A stretch of DNA of 64,000 nucleotides from Phycisphaerales bacterium (GCA_020853815.1 JADYYE010000130.1:1-64000); one strand, 5' to 3'. Counted from the stretch's first letter, positions 9,231 through 18,867 are shown. Translations and numbers: made by a program. The notes: generated by a model from the sequence alone, not told the origin.

Positions 9231-9238
9231 AGCGGGAG

Positions 9239-10828
9239 ATGGCGTCGGACGCGCCGCTGGATTCGTTGGTCGAGCCCGCGTGGGACTTTCCCGCGGATCG
9301 CGAAGCACTGGCGCGATGGCTCCACGATGTGCTGGGCGTGAACATCTCGGGCGAACCGCTGGTGCGCGGGCACGCCGCCCCGCTCGACTATGTCGCGCAC
9401 TCGTTCTTCGAGGGAACTTCGTCGCTGGCCGAGGCGCTGGCGGCCGGCACGCCCGCGACCTCGACTCCGCCGTCCGATCGCGTCGTCGACGTCGTCGTGT
9501 GGGCCAACCGCGGCGGCGGCAAGACGTTTCTCGGGGCCGTCGCCACGCTGCTCGACATGATCTTCAAGCCCGGGATCGAGGTGCGCATCCTGGGCGGCTC
9601 GATGGAGCAATCGCGCCGCATGCACGAGCACCTCCGCCGGTTGCTGGCGCGCGAGGCGATGGCGGCCCTCGTCAAGGGGCGCATCACCGAGCGGCGCGTG
9701 CGGCTGGTCAACGGTTCGGAGGTTGAGCTCTTGGCGCAGTCGCAGGCCGCGGTGCGAGGAACGCGCGTGCAGAAACTCCGCTGCGACGAGGTGGAGCTGT
9801 TCGACCCCGAGGTCTTCGAGGCCGCCCAGCTCACCACGCGCTCGCGCGAAGTCACGATCATGGGCGGAAGGTCGCTCGTGGTGCGCGGCGCGGTGGAGTG
9901 CCTGTCCACGATGCATGTGCCGCACGGCGTGATGCACCGGCTGGTGGAGGAGTGCCACGACGGACGGCGGAAGCTCTTGCGCTGGGGCGTGCTCGATGTG
10001 CTGGAGCGCTGCGACGAGCGTCACGCGTGCGAAGCGCCGGGCGAGGGCGGCGACACGAAGAAGTGCCCGCTGCTCGACGAATGCAGGTCGCGATTGAAGG
10101 AACGGGCGGCGATCCACGCCGGGCACGTCTCGATCGACGACGCGATCGGGATGAAGCGGCGCGTCGGGCTCTCGACGTGGAACGCGGAGATGCTGTCGCT
10201 GCGCCCCAAGCGGAGCGACGCGGTGCTCCCCGAGTTCGACCCCGCGGTGCACGTGGTCGATTCGCTCCCGTGGGAGCTGGAGGGCGGGCCGATCACGCGC
10301 GAGTCGCTGCTCTTTGCGCTGGGCATGGACTTTGGCTATCGCGCGCCGACCGTCGTGCTGCTGGGCGCGCAGGACGCGATGGATCGCCTGTGGATCATCG
10401 ACGAGCGCGTCGCCAGCGAGCGCGTGCTCTCCGAGCACATCGCGCGGATCCGGGGAGCGGCGTGGCCGTCGTTCGAGTGGATCGGCGTCGACCCCGCGGG
10501 CAACCAGACCGACGGGCAGACGGGCAAGAGCGCGGTGCAGGTGCTGCGCCAGGAAGGGTTCGCGGTGCGCGATCGCAAGCTTCGGCTGCTGGAGGGCGTG
10601 GACATGATCCGCGGGCGGCTGCGTCCCGCGAGCGAGACCGGGGCGCGGTTGTATGTGCATCGTCGCTGCGCGACCTTGATCTCGTCGATGGAGCGGTACC
10701 ACTTCCCGATGGACAAGCCCGAGAGCAAGGAGCCGGAGAAGGACGGGAGCGACCACGCGGTGGACGCGCTGCGGTACTTGGTGCAGAACCTGGATCGGCC
10801 GGGGGCGAGGCGGCGGAGCTGGGTGTAA
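9239..10828 (+). CDS. Phage-type terminase large subunit (TerL), ATPase and nuclease
   Basis: From ATG 9239 the product has 529 residues, the usual size for TerL. The N-terminal ATPase has Walker A ANRGGGKT at 89-96 (K95) and an acidic pair D183-E184 in LRCDEVELF. The C-terminal RNase H-like nuclease shows D364 in GMDFGY and D418 in GVDPAGN, and ends with SDHAVDALRYL, which supplies the last acidic ligand. A four-Cys cluster (ERCDERHAC and KCPLLDEC) lies between the domains and may bind zinc. TerL normally packages phage DNA through a portal, but no portal, protease, capsid or tail gene follows; the next gene is an ABC exporter. The frame is open back to 9017, but the upstream 220 nt look like a low-complexity spacer. 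It closes the operon begun at 6976. Either a domesticated enzyme or a prophage remnant is possible. Confidence 0.88.
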   Translation: MASDAPLDSLVEPAWDFPADREALARWLHDVLGVNISGEPLVRGHAAPLDYVAHSFFEGTSSLAEALAAGTPATSTPPSDRVVDVVVWANRGGGKTFLGAVATLLDMIFKPGIEVRILGGSMEQSRRMHEHLRRLLAREAMAALVKGRITERRVRLVNGSEVELLAQSQAAVRGTRVQKLRCDEVELFDPEVFEAAQLTTRSREVTIMGGRSLVVRGAVECLSTMHVPHGVMHRLVEECHDGRRKLLRWGVLDVLERCDERHACEAPGEGGDTKKCPLLDECRSRLKERAAIHAGHVSIDDAIGMKRRVGLSTWNAEMLSLRPKRSDAVLPEFDPAVHVVDSLPWELEGGPITRESLLFALGMDFGYRAPTVVLLGAQDAMDRLWIIDERVASERVLSEHIARIRGAAWPSFEWIGVDPAGNQTDGQTGKSAVQVLRQEGFAVRDRKLRLLEGVDMIRGRLRPASETGARLYVHRRCATLISSMERYHFPMDKPESKEPEKDGSDHAVDALRYLVQNLDRPGARRRSWV

Positions 10829-11023
10829 GGAGAGAGGTCAAATCGCCAAAGTTCAAATCGCCAAAGCGCGAAATCAGGAGGAGGGGGCGGAGTGGGCGTG
10901 ACAGCACATGGCCACATGGCACTGGAGCACATGGCACAAACGGAGAGGCGGAGTGGCGAAATGAAGAGGCGCAAGAGCGGAGGCGAGGCGGATTTGGCGG
11001 TCGGCCGCTACGATGCTCGCCGC

Positions 11024-13084
11024 ATGTTGTTCCGTCGCCAGAGCAGCCGATCGCGTTACGCCGAGTACATGGAGCGGCGGAAGGACCCGGCGTGGTCGTC
11101 GATGGACAAGGGCGAGGCCGCGGCGGCGGAATTGGCGCGGTCGAAGAAGCCGGGGAAGGACGACGCCAAGAAGGCGGCGAAGCTCAAGCGGACGCGCGGG
11201 TTTGCGCTCTTGTTCCGCGAGTTCTGGAGGCTTCTGGGCGGGCACCACCACATGCTGGTGCTGGCGTTGTGCACGCTGAGTTTTTCGACGGGCGTCGGGC
11301 TGATCATGCCGGCGTCGACGAAGATCACGATCGACTACATCCTGACGGACAACCCGGGGCCCACGGGCCTGCCGCGCTGGCTGACGCTGGGGCGGAGCTT
11401 CACCAGCGACGATCGGCTGAACGTGCTGTGGCTGCTGGGCGGGGCCATGGTGGCGATCACGCTGGTGAACATCGTGGTGGCGACGTGGGGTCGCTGGCAG
11501 ATGACGCGCCTGACCAAGCGGGTGCAGGCGGACATGCGACGGAAGGCGTTTGACCACGCGGTGCAGCTGCCGCTGCACCAGGTGCATCACTACAAGAGCG
11601 GCGGGGTGACGAGCATCCTGCGAGAGGACGCGGGGCAGGCGGCCGAGCTGCTCTTTTCGATGATCTACAACCCGTGGCGCGCGGTGGTGCAGCTGCTGGG
11701 GACGCTCGTAATCCTGGCGTTCGTGGATTGGCGGATGCTGCTGGGGGCGGCGGCGCTGCTGCCGGCGGTGTGGGTGAGCCAGAAGACGTGGGTGGGACGG
11801 ATCAGGCCGGTCTATCGCGACATCAAGCTGACGAGGCAGCAGGTGGACGCGCACACGACCGAGGCGTTCGGCGGGATGCGGGTGGTGCGCGGCTTCGGGC
11901 GCGGGCACGGCGAGGCGACGCGCTTCACGCTGGGGCACCACTACCTGGCGCGCCAGGAGATCCTGGTGTGGTGGTGGTCGCGGATCCTCGAGATCGTGTG
12001 GGCGCTGCTCATCCCGTGCGCGTCGGTGGGCGTCTTGCTGTACGGCGGGTCGCAGGTGATCAAGCAGAGCCTGACGATCGGCGACGTGATGATGTTCTCG
12101 ACCTACCTGCTCATGCTGCTCTCGCCCCTGGAGACGCTGACGTCGACGGCGGCGAACATCCAGAGCAACCTGGCGGGGTTCGATCGCGTGCTGGACCTGC
12201 TGGAAGAGCCGGTGGAGTTCGCGGACAGCAAGGACGGCAAGGTCGTAACGCGCGAGAACACGCGCGGGCGGATCACGATCAAGGGCGTGGAGTTCACGTA
12301 CCCCAAGGTGACGAAGACGGACGCGAAGGGGAAGGAAGTCAAGGACGAGGTGGAACGCGGGGCGGTGCTCTCCGATGTGACGCTGGACGTGCGCGAGGGG
12401 GAGACGATCGCGCTGGTGGGCCCGAGCGGGTCGGGGAAAACGACGCTGTGCAACCTCGTCGCGCGGTTCTATGACCCGACGGCCGGGAAGGTGATGCTCG
12501 ACGGCACGGACCTGCGCGAGGTCGAGATCGCGTCGTACCGGAGGTTGCTGGGCATCGTGGAGCAGGACGTGTTCCTGTTCGACGGCACGATCGCGGAGAA
12601 CATCGGGTACGGGCGGCGCGACGCGACGATGGAGCAGATCGTCGAGGCGGCGCGGGTCGCCAACGCGGACGGGTTCGTGCGCGAGCTGGAGAACGGGTAC
12701 GACACGGTGATCGGCGAGCGCGGCGTGCGCCTGTCGGGCGGGCAGAAGCAGCGGATCGCGATCGCAAGGGCGGTGCTGGCGGACCCGGTGGTGCTGATCC
12801 TGGACGAGGCGACGAGCAACCTGGACACCGAGAGCGAGGCGCTGATCCAGCGGAGCCTGACGCGGCTGATGCACGGGAGGACGTGCTTTGTGATCGCGCA
12901 CCGATTGAGCACGATCAGGCACGCGAGCCGCATCGTGGTGCTGGAGGGCGGCCGGATCGTCGAGGTTGGGTCTCACGACGAGCTGATCGCCAAGAGCGGG
13001 CGGTACGCGGCGCTGCTGCGCTTGCAGGTGGAGGGCGATCCGTGGGCGGACGAGGGCGGGGAGCAGGCGCCGAGCGTGGCGTGA
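11024..13084 (+). CDS. ABC exporter, fused membrane and ATPase domains (MsbA/lipid-exporter type)
   Basis: The 686-residue protein starts at ATG 11024. An N-terminal basic stretch of about 60 residues precedes six hydrophobic segments of a type-1 ABC exporter domain (about 70-390). The ATPase domain has Walker A GPSGSGKTT, Q-loop EQDVFLF, signature LSGGQKQR, Walker B VLILDEATSNLD and the switch His in IAHRLST. This half-transporter architecture is that of MsbA, LmrA and related exporters, which work as homodimers in the inner membrane. The substrate cannot be read from sequence; lipids or drugs are typical. The preceding 195 nt are a low-complexity purine-rich spacer, so the gene is probably not part of the terminase operon. 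A Lys/Asp-rich insert (about residues 425-445) sits in the first part of the ATPase domain. Confidence 0.9.
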   Translation: MLFRRQSSRSRYAEYMERRKDPAWSSMDKGEAAAAELARSKKPGKDDAKKAAKLKRTRGFALLFREFWRLLGGHHHMLVLALCTLSFSTGVGLIMPASTKITIDYILTDNPGPTGLPRWLTLGRSFTSDDRLNVLWLLGGAMVAITLVNIVVATWGRWQMTRLTKRVQADMRRKAFDHAVQLPLHQVHHYKSGGVTSILREDAGQAAELLFSMIYNPWRAVVQLLGTLVILAFVDWRMLLGAAALLPAVWVSQKTWVGRIRPVYRDIKLTRQQVDAHTTEAFGGMRVVRGFGRGHGEATRFTLGHHYLARQEILVWWWSRILEIVWALLIPCASVGVLLYGGSQVIKQSLTIGDVMMFSTYLLMLLSPLETLTSTAANIQSNLAGFDRVLDLLEEPVEFADSKDGKVVTRENTRGRITIKGVEFTYPKVTKTDAKGKEVKDEVERGAVLSDVTLDVREGETIALVGPSGSGKTTLCNLVARFYDPTAGKVMLDGTDLREVEIASYRRLLGIVEQDVFLFDGTIAENIGYGRRDATMEQIVEAARVANADGFVRELENGYDTVIGERGVRLSGGQKQRIAIARAVLADPVVLILDEATSNLDTESEALIQRSLTRLMHGRTCFVIAHRLSTIRHASRIVVLEGGRIVEVGSHDELIAKSGRYAALLRLQVEGDPWADEGGEQAPSVA

Positions 13085-13248
13085 AAGAGCTGGGATGGGG
13101 AGTGGGGAAGAGATGATCGTGCAACGCGGACGGCGCAGAGGGCGCGGTGGAAGGGTGGCGACGGGGGCGCGCAATTGACGGGTTGCCTGCGCGGCGCGGA
13201 GCGGATGCTGATTGGGTGAAATGGCGACGGAGCGAAGGGCGATTCGGA

Positions 13249-16062
13249 TCACTTGCTCGCTGGCGTGACGCGCTGGACGAGCGAGTTGCGTTCGGCCGCG
13301 TGCGCATCGTCGGTGTAGACGTCCGGCGCGGCGGCGGCGAGGGGCGCGAGGGATTGTGCTGGCGCGCCGGAGGATGCAAGCGTGTCAAAGGATTGCGTGA
13401 GGATCGCCGCGGCGCGGGCGCGGGCGCGTGCGCCGGCGAGTTGGTCCGCGTTGGCGGACGACGCGGTTGCGACGATCGCGCGGGCGAGTTCGGCGGCGGC
13501 GCTGGCGGCGTGTTCCTTGCCGTCCGGGAGCAGCGTGCTCCGGCACAATTCGTCGAGTTCTTTCGCGGCCGAATCGAAGATCGGCGCGGCGTTCGCGGGG
13601 TCCGCCTTGGCCCGCGCGGCGGCGAGGGTGATCCGCTTGGCCCGCGCGATCTGGTGATAGCGGTCGGCGGGCGGCTTGTCGCGCATCACGTCGTTCAGCA
13701 GCGACTGGGCCGCGTCGAACTCCCTGAGATCGATGCGGCAATTGGCGAGGTTCAGGCGCGAGGCGTTGACGTTGTCGTGGGTGGGCGCGAGGGCGCGCGA
13801 GCGGGCGGCGAGGTTGGTGGCGTGAAGTTCGGCGGCGCGGGCGAGGCCGTGTGTGCGGCGCGTCGCGTCCTTTTCCGCGCGGGCGAGGCGCCAGAGGTGG
13901 GTGGCGTACTTGTTCACGCTCGCGGCGCGGTAAGGATGGGCGGCGTCGAGCCGGAGCGCATCGCACTGCGACAGGGCGCTCTCGAAGAGCTGCGTGATGC
14001 GGGCGTCGTTCTGGCCGCGGGTCGATTCGGATTGGCTGAGGTAGGACGCGAGCGATTGATAGCCGCCGATGAGCGCCAGCGGCCGCTTGCCCGGGTTGGA
14101 GAGGTGGATGTTGATGGCTTTTTCGATGTGGTCGATCGCGCCGGCGAGGTCGCGTCGGTCGTGGGCGAGTTCGGCGAGGTCGGCGTGGGCCGCGGCGACG
14201 AGCGTCGGGTCGGCGCCCCGGGCGGCGTCCCGCGTTCGTGCGTCGAGGACTTGCGTGTAGAGCTTGAGCGCCTCGTCGTGGCGCGCCTGGAGCTTGCGGG
14301 CGTAGGCACGCACGCGGGTCGCTTCGATGGAAAGGTCCGATTCCTCGGGTGAAGGGTTCGCGGCGGAGGCCGCACTGATGATCGAATCCGCGAGCGCCGC
14401 GGCCTCGTCAAGATCGGTGGGGAGGCGGCGCTCGCACAACGCGGCGGCGAGGTTGAGGCGGGCGCGCCGCGTCTCTGGATGAGATTCGCCGAGCGCATCC
14501 GTGCGCGTGGAAAGAGCGCGGCGGAGAAGGTCGGCGGCCTGGGTAAGGTCGCCCAGCTTGGCGTAGGTCGTGCCGCGGAACTCGTCGATCGCGGCGCGGG
14601 CGAGCGGCTGCTGCGCGAAGCGCTCCGCGGCCTTCTGGTCGACATCGCGGAGAAGCTCGCGGAGGAGCGTGGTGTCAAGGCCGCGCGCGATCTCGGGGTC
14701 CAGCGAGGTGATGAGCTCTCCCGCGAAGCTCGTGGCGGAATCGGCGACGGCCTGGACCTTCACGGTCTCGGCGAGGGCCTGCTGCGCGATGGTCTTCTGG
14801 TGCTCGGCGCCGCGCCAGAACGCGGCGGAGACGACGCCCCCGGCGATGATGGCGGCCAGCGAGACGAGCGCCGCGAGGGTGGCGGCCTTGTGACGCTGGA
14901 GAACCTTGCGGATCGCGTAGACCTGGCTGTCGCGCTTGGCCTCGATGGGATCGCCCGCGAGGTAGTTGCGGATGTCGCGCGCCAGTTCGCCGGCATTTTG
15001 GTAGCGCCGCTCGCGCTCTTTGCTCAGGCACTTGAGGACGATGGTTTCGACCTCGTCGTTGATGCCGCGCTTGATGGTGCTGGGGCGCTTCGGCACTTCG
15101 TGCAGGATGCGGTCGAGCGCTTCGCGGAAGTTGCCCAGGACGTCGTAGGGGAATCGGCCCGTCAAGAGTTGGTAGAGAATCACGCCGAGCGAATAGACGT
15201 CGGTGCGCACGTCGATCTTGTCGGGGGCGCGCTCGGCCTGCTCCGGGCTCGACCAGGGGAGCGAGCCCAGGAAGTCGCCGGTCGCGGTCATCACCTGCAA
15301 TTGCTCACCCTCGATGATGTCGGTGCCCGCGCCCTTGGCCAGGCCGAAGTCCAGGATGTGCGGCTCGCCCGAGGCGTCGACGCGGATGTTGGCGGGCTTG
15401 AGGTCGCGGTGAACGATGCCGCGGAGGTGCGCCGCGTTGACGGCGTCGCAGATCTTGTGGAAGAGGGCGAGGGTGTCCTCGATGGTGCGGTCGGCGTCGC
15501 GGATGTAGTTGTCGAGGGTGTGGCCGGAGATGTAGTCCATCACGAAATAGTGCAGGCCGCCGGCGACGCCGGAGTCTTGCACCGCGACGATGTTGGGGTG
15601 GTTGAGCTGCGAGAGAACGTCGATCTCGCGCTCGAAGCGGATGCGGTCGCGCACGCCGACGAAGGGGCCTTCGCGGAGAACCTTGATGGCGACCTTTCGT
15701 TTGGTGGACTTGGAGAGAGCCTGGTAGACGACGCCCTGCCCGCCGCGCGAGATTTCGCGGAGGATCTGGTAGCCCGGGAAGATGTCGGGCGGCGGGGCGA
15801 TGGGGATGGGGGCGGGCTTCTTGCCGCGGGCGCGGGCCTGGTTGAGGGCGTCCATGACCAGGGCGTCGTCGCTGGGATCGGATGGCGGATTGGAGCTGGG
15901 CGCGTCGGGGGATGGGGCGGAGGACGGCGGCGGGCCGATGGCGTCAGGCCCACCCGAGTTCGGCCCGCTTGCGCCGCGGCCTGCCGCGCCGGAGTCACCA
16001 AGTCCCGACGAATGCGGATCGGGAGGGGTGGACGGATCGGGGTTGGAGTCGGGCGGGTTCAT
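13249..16062 (-). CDS. Transmembrane Ser/Thr protein kinase with C-terminal TPR-like region
   Basis: The 937-residue protein opens with a Pro/Ser-rich tail of about 90 residues. The kinase domain follows, with the Gly loop SRGGQGVVY, the ATP lysine in VAIKVL, the catalytic loop HRDLKPANI (H218), DFGLAK and a PEQAE substrate-loop motif, so all key residues for activity are present. One membrane segment lies near residue 400 (ALVSLAAIIAGGVVSAAFW). The remaining 500 residues are helical repeats with spaced Ala/Leu and aromatic positions, consistent with TPRs. This makes it a Pkn-type signalling kinase, intracellular kinase with a probable external sensor. It lies 104 nt downstream of an ECF sigma factor gene on the same strand; such ECF/kinase pairs are common in planctomycetes and suggest a shared signalling route. 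Confidence 0.92.
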   Translation of the reverse strand: MNPPDSNPDPSTPPDPHSSGLGDSGAAGRGASGPNSGGPDAIGPPPSSAPSPDAPSSNPPSDPSDDALVMDALNQARARGKKPAPIPIAPPPDIFPGYQILREISRGGQGVVYQALSKSTKRKVAIKVLREGPFVGVRDRIRFEREIDVLSQLNHPNIVAVQDSGVAGGLHYFVMDYISGHTLDNYIRDADRTIEDTLALFHKICDAVNAAHLRGIVHRDLKPANIRVDASGEPHILDFGLAKGAGTDIIEGEQLQVMTATGDFLGSLPWSSPEQAERAPDKIDVRTDVYSLGVILYQLLTGRFPYDVLGNFREALDRILHEVPKRPSTIKRGINDEVETIVLKCLSKERERRYQNAGELARDIRNYLAGDPIEAKRDSQVYAIRKVLQRHKAATLAALVSLAAIIAGGVVSAAFWRGAEHQKTIAQQALAETVKVQAVADSATSFAGELITSLDPEIARGLDTTLLRELLRDVDQKAAERFAQQPLARAAIDEFRGTTYAKLGDLTQAADLLRRALSTRTDALGESHPETRRARLNLAAALCERRLPTDLDEAAALADSIISAASAANPSPEESDLSIEATRVRAYARKLQARHDEALKLYTQVLDARTRDAARGADPTLVAAAHADLAELAHDRRDLAGAIDHIEKAINIHLSNPGKRPLALIGGYQSLASYLSQSESTRGQNDARITQLFESALSQCDALRLDAAHPYRAASVNKYATHLWRLARAEKDATRRTHGLARAAELHATNLAARSRALAPTHDNVNASRLNLANCRIDLREFDAAQSLLNDVMRDKPPADRYHQIARAKRITLAAARAKADPANAAPIFDSAAKELDELCRSTLLPDGKEHAASAAAELARAIVATASSANADQLAGARARARAAAILTQSFDTLASSGAPAQSLAPLAAAAPDVYTDDAHAAERNSLVQRVTPASK

Positions 16063-16166
16063 CTCGGGCGATCAGGCGTGCGTCGGCCAGGCGATCGACG
16101 GCGGGAATGCGGGCCGTGGCGTGGTCCGATTGTGAAGCGACGGGGGCGAGAGCGCGTCACGGGGAA

Positions 16167-16823
16167 TCACGACATCCGCGAAAAATACCGCGATTCCGAG
16201 CCCAGCAGTTCCCGGAGGCGGTCGTGGGCCCTCGCCCGCAGCATGTGGGTGGCACCGACCGTGCGACCCAGCGCTTCGGCGGCCTGGGCCGGGGCCTTGC
16301 CCTCCAGGTCCAGCATCCGGATGACCTGCTCATAGGCGGGCGGGAGCTGCGACAGCACGGCGTCGAGCGCGGTGTGTACCTCACCGCGGGCCGCCGCACG
16401 CGAGGGCGTGGTGCTCGTGTAGCCCAGGAGTTCGACGAGCGCGACGTAGGAATCGTCGTCGCCGCGGGCGTGGACCTGCTTGCGGGGGTCGGGGCGTTTG
16501 GCGCGTTCGAGCGCCTTGATCGCGTCGCGGAGGTTGTTGTCGGCGATGTGGGAGAGCCAGGCGAGGAACGAGCCCTCGCCCCGATCGGTGAAGCCCTCGA
16601 TCTGGAGGAACGCCTCGACGAACGTGACCTGCAGCACGTCGTCGGCGTCGAGCGACCCCTGCCACACGGGCGAGATCTTGGAAGCGACGCGTCCGCGGAG
16701 CTGCGGCGTGATGTCCTTGAGGAGCTGCGCGAGGGCTTTCTCATCGCCGCGAACGGCGGCGCGGAGCAGGTCATGCTCGCGCTGCCGTGGATCGCCGGGG
16801 GATGGGGGGGGTTGATTCGACAC
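16167..16823 (-). CDS. ECF-type RNA polymerase sigma factor
   Basis: Starting at GTG 16823 the product has 218 residues. Region 2 includes ADDVLQVTFVEAFLQIEGF and the -10-contacting WLSHIADNNLRDAI helix. Region 4 is near LPPAYEQVIRMLDLEGKAPAQ followed by the helix around TVGATHMLRARAHDRL. It thus has the two-domain ECF form, somewhat long because of a linker of about 40 residues with GDDDSYV. An ATG at 16853 would also work but would overlap the upstream OPT gene by 26 nt. With the GTG start the gene begins 4 nt after the OPT stop, so co-transcription is likely. The downstream kinase gene suggests control by phosphorylation or by partner signalling rather than by a classical anti-sigma factor, none of which is visible nearby. 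Confidence 0.88.
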   Translation of the reverse strand: MSNQPPPSPGDPRQREHDLLRAAVRGDEKALAQLLKDITPQLRGRVASKISPVWQGSLDADDVLQVTFVEAFLQIEGFTDRGEGSFLAWLSHIADNNLRDAIKALERAKRPDPRKQVHARGDDDSYVALVELLGYTSTTPSRAAARGEVHTALDAVLSQLPPAYEQVIRMLDLEGKAPAQAAEALGRTVGATHMLRARAHDRLRELLGSESRYFSRMS

Positions 16824-16827
16824 GGGA

Positions 16828-18867
16828 TTACGGCGTGGCCGCGCCGGAGCCAAAGAGTCCGATCGCCGTCGCGGTCATGGCGATGACGGCCTTGATGAGC
16901 GATTCGCCCGCGATGCAGCCCGACGCGAGCGAAACCGCGTACTTGTCCGCGTGCTTGCGGTTCAGCAGCTCCCACAGCCAGATGATGAGGGCGCCGGTCA
17001 TGAAGCCGACGGCGTTGCTATAGAAGACGACCCAGGAGAGGCCCAAGCCCATCGCGCTGGGGAGGTACCTGCGCATTTTGGCGGGCGTCACTCGCTCAAT
17101 CAGCGGGAGCAGGATGCCGACCAGGCCACCGATCAAGATGGCCCAGCGTGCGGAGACGGGAAGGAACTCGATGCCCTTGGTAAGAACGCGTGCGACGGCC
17201 TCCCAGGTGCGGGTGGCGGGGGCGGCGAACTTTTCCAGGTGCGCCTTGGAGGGCACCATGAGGAACCAGATCGGCACGATCGCCAGCGTGCCGAAGAACA
17301 CGCCGAAAAACTGCGCGAGGAACTGACGGCGCGGGTTCGCGCCCAGGAGATAGCCCGACTTGAGGTCCGTCAACAGGTCGGCGGAGGAGGACGCCGAGTT
17401 GGCGGCGATGCCCGCCGAAGCGAGATTTGGCACGATCTGGCCGGGGTGGAAGACCGCGAAGACCAGCTGCATCACCTTGCCCATCGCGCCGATGGGCGTG
17501 GTGTCGGTTTCGCCCGTGGCGCGGCAGGCGACGAGCGAAAGGACGAACGACATGGCGATGGCGATGAGGCCCGCCCACCACGAGATGTTGAACGCGACGA
17601 TCTGAACCACGAGCATGGCGATCGAGATGGGGATCAGCCCGATGATCATCCAGCGCACCGGAACCTCGATGCTCGAGTCCGTGCCGCCCGATCCGCCGCC
17701 CACGTTGGAGAAGGCGCGTCCGATGGTGCGCCACTGCATGGCGACCGCGGTAAGGCTGGCCATGACCATCAGGGCCGTCCCGCCCCACAGCGACCAGGTG
17801 GTGATGCGGAGGTGAGTGCCCGGGCCGTTGAGCTCGACGTTTTTGATGACGTTTTCGGCGGCTTGGGCCCGGTCGAAGGCGACCACGCCGTCGGGCCCGG
17901 TGATCCAGCCGCTCCCGGCGGTGGCGATGTCCTGGTGGACGAGCCAGGGGACGACCAGGAAGTGAAGGATCGAGGCGCCGATGAACATCGAGAGGCAGAC
18001 GCGCATGCGCGTGATGATGCCGGCGGCGATGAGCAGGACGCTGGGCTCAAAGCCGAAGGCGGGAACTTCCTTGCCCGCGATCTTGCCCAGGCCGTCGTGC
18101 GGCAGCATCTCGGGCAGGCGCCAGGGGAGAATCTTGTCGAGGAACGGCAGGGTGCCCTTGGGCGTGTTGAGGATGCCGACGCTGGCGCCGACGATGATGC
18201 CGCCGATCAGGGAATAGGCCTTTTCGAGCGCCTCGCGTCCCTGGGCGTACAGGCTTCGGAGAGTTTCCGCCGCCGCCACGCCGGAGGGGAATCGCAGCTG
18301 CTCGTGATTGATCATCTGGCGCTTGAGCGGGATGGCCAGGAAGACGCCCATAAGCCCGGTGCAGAGGGTGAAAACAGCGACGACCCAGACGGGGGAGATA
18401 TCCCAGGTCTTGACGGTGGCCGAGTCCTGTCCGTCGCCGGAGAGGAGGAGCAGCGCGCCGAACATGGTGGCGATGGTGGAGCCGGTGGAGTAGCCCGCCG
18501 CCGATGCGGTGGACTGCATGCAGTTGTTCTCGAGGATGGACATCTGCGAAAGACGCCCGCCGGTCAGGCCGCGGGCGGCGTTCCAGATCACGAACGACAT
18601 GACGCACGCCGTGATCGCCACGCCGAACGCCCAGCCGATGGCGAGCGTGGTGTAGAGGTTTGACGCCGCCATCAGCATGCCCAGGATGCCGCCCATCACC
18701 ACCGCGCGAAAGGTCAGCTGGGGCATCTTGTCGCCCTGGTAGACATGCTTCAGCCAGTGCGCGTCCTTTTCCTCCGGCGTCGCGCCCTCGTGCAGCGGCG
18801 GAACCGAGGAATCAAAGCCGGTCGGTGTCGTGTCAAGGGTTTCGGCGTCGTTGGAAGGTCCGGCCAT
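16828..18867 (-). CDS. OPT-family oligopeptide transporter
   Basis: The 679-residue polytopic protein starts at ATG 18867. After about 50 hydrophilic residues come many hydrophobic segments. Recognisable OPT features include PQLTFRAVVMGGILGMLMA near the N-terminus, a segment with ENNCMQSTASAAGYSTG, and LKSGYLLGANPRRQFLAQ in the second half. The family takes up oligopeptides or metal-chelate siderophores using the proton gradient; the substrate here is unknown. The size is typical of bacterial OPT proteins. The downstream sigma factor begins 4 nt after its stop, so the three genes OPT-ECF-kinase may form one transcription unit. An upstream start at 18966 is possible in frame, but that extension is Arg-rich and unlike the family. 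Confidence 0.9.
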   Translation of the reverse strand: MAGPSNDAETLDTTPTGFDSSVPPLHEGATPEEKDAHWLKHVYQGDKMPQLTFRAVVMGGILGMLMAASNLYTTLAIGWAFGVAITACVMSFVIWNAARGLTGGRLSQMSILENNCMQSTASAAGYSTGSTIATMFGALLLLSGDGQDSATVKTWDISPVWVVAVFTLCTGLMGVFLAIPLKRQMINHEQLRFPSGVAAAETLRSLYAQGREALEKAYSLIGGIIVGASVGILNTPKGTLPFLDKILPWRLPEMLPHDGLGKIAGKEVPAFGFEPSVLLIAAGIITRMRVCLSMFIGASILHFLVVPWLVHQDIATAGSGWITGPDGVVAFDRAQAAENVIKNVELNGPGTHLRITTWSLWGGTALMVMASLTAVAMQWRTIGRAFSNVGGGSGGTDSSIEVPVRWMIIGLIPISIAMLVVQIVAFNISWWAGLIAIAMSFVLSLVACRATGETDTTPIGAMGKVMQLVFAVFHPGQIVPNLASAGIAANSASSSADLLTDLKSGYLLGANPRRQFLAQFFGVFFGTLAIVPIWFLMVPSKAHLEKFAAPATRTWEAVARVLTKGIEFLPVSARWAILIGGLVGILLPLIERVTPAKMRRYLPSAMGLGLSWVVFYSNAVGFMTGALIIWLWELLNRKHADKYAVSLASGCIAGESLIKAVIAMTATAIGLFGSGAATP

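Noticed and set aside
9017-9238. N-terminal extension of the terminase frame
   Set aside because: The peptide is low-complexity and the DNA matches intergenic spacers elsewhere; TerL homology begins after 9239.
5820-10828. Complete prophage
   Set aside because: No integrase, portal, protease, capsid, tail or lysis genes and no att-like direct repeats are seen on either side.
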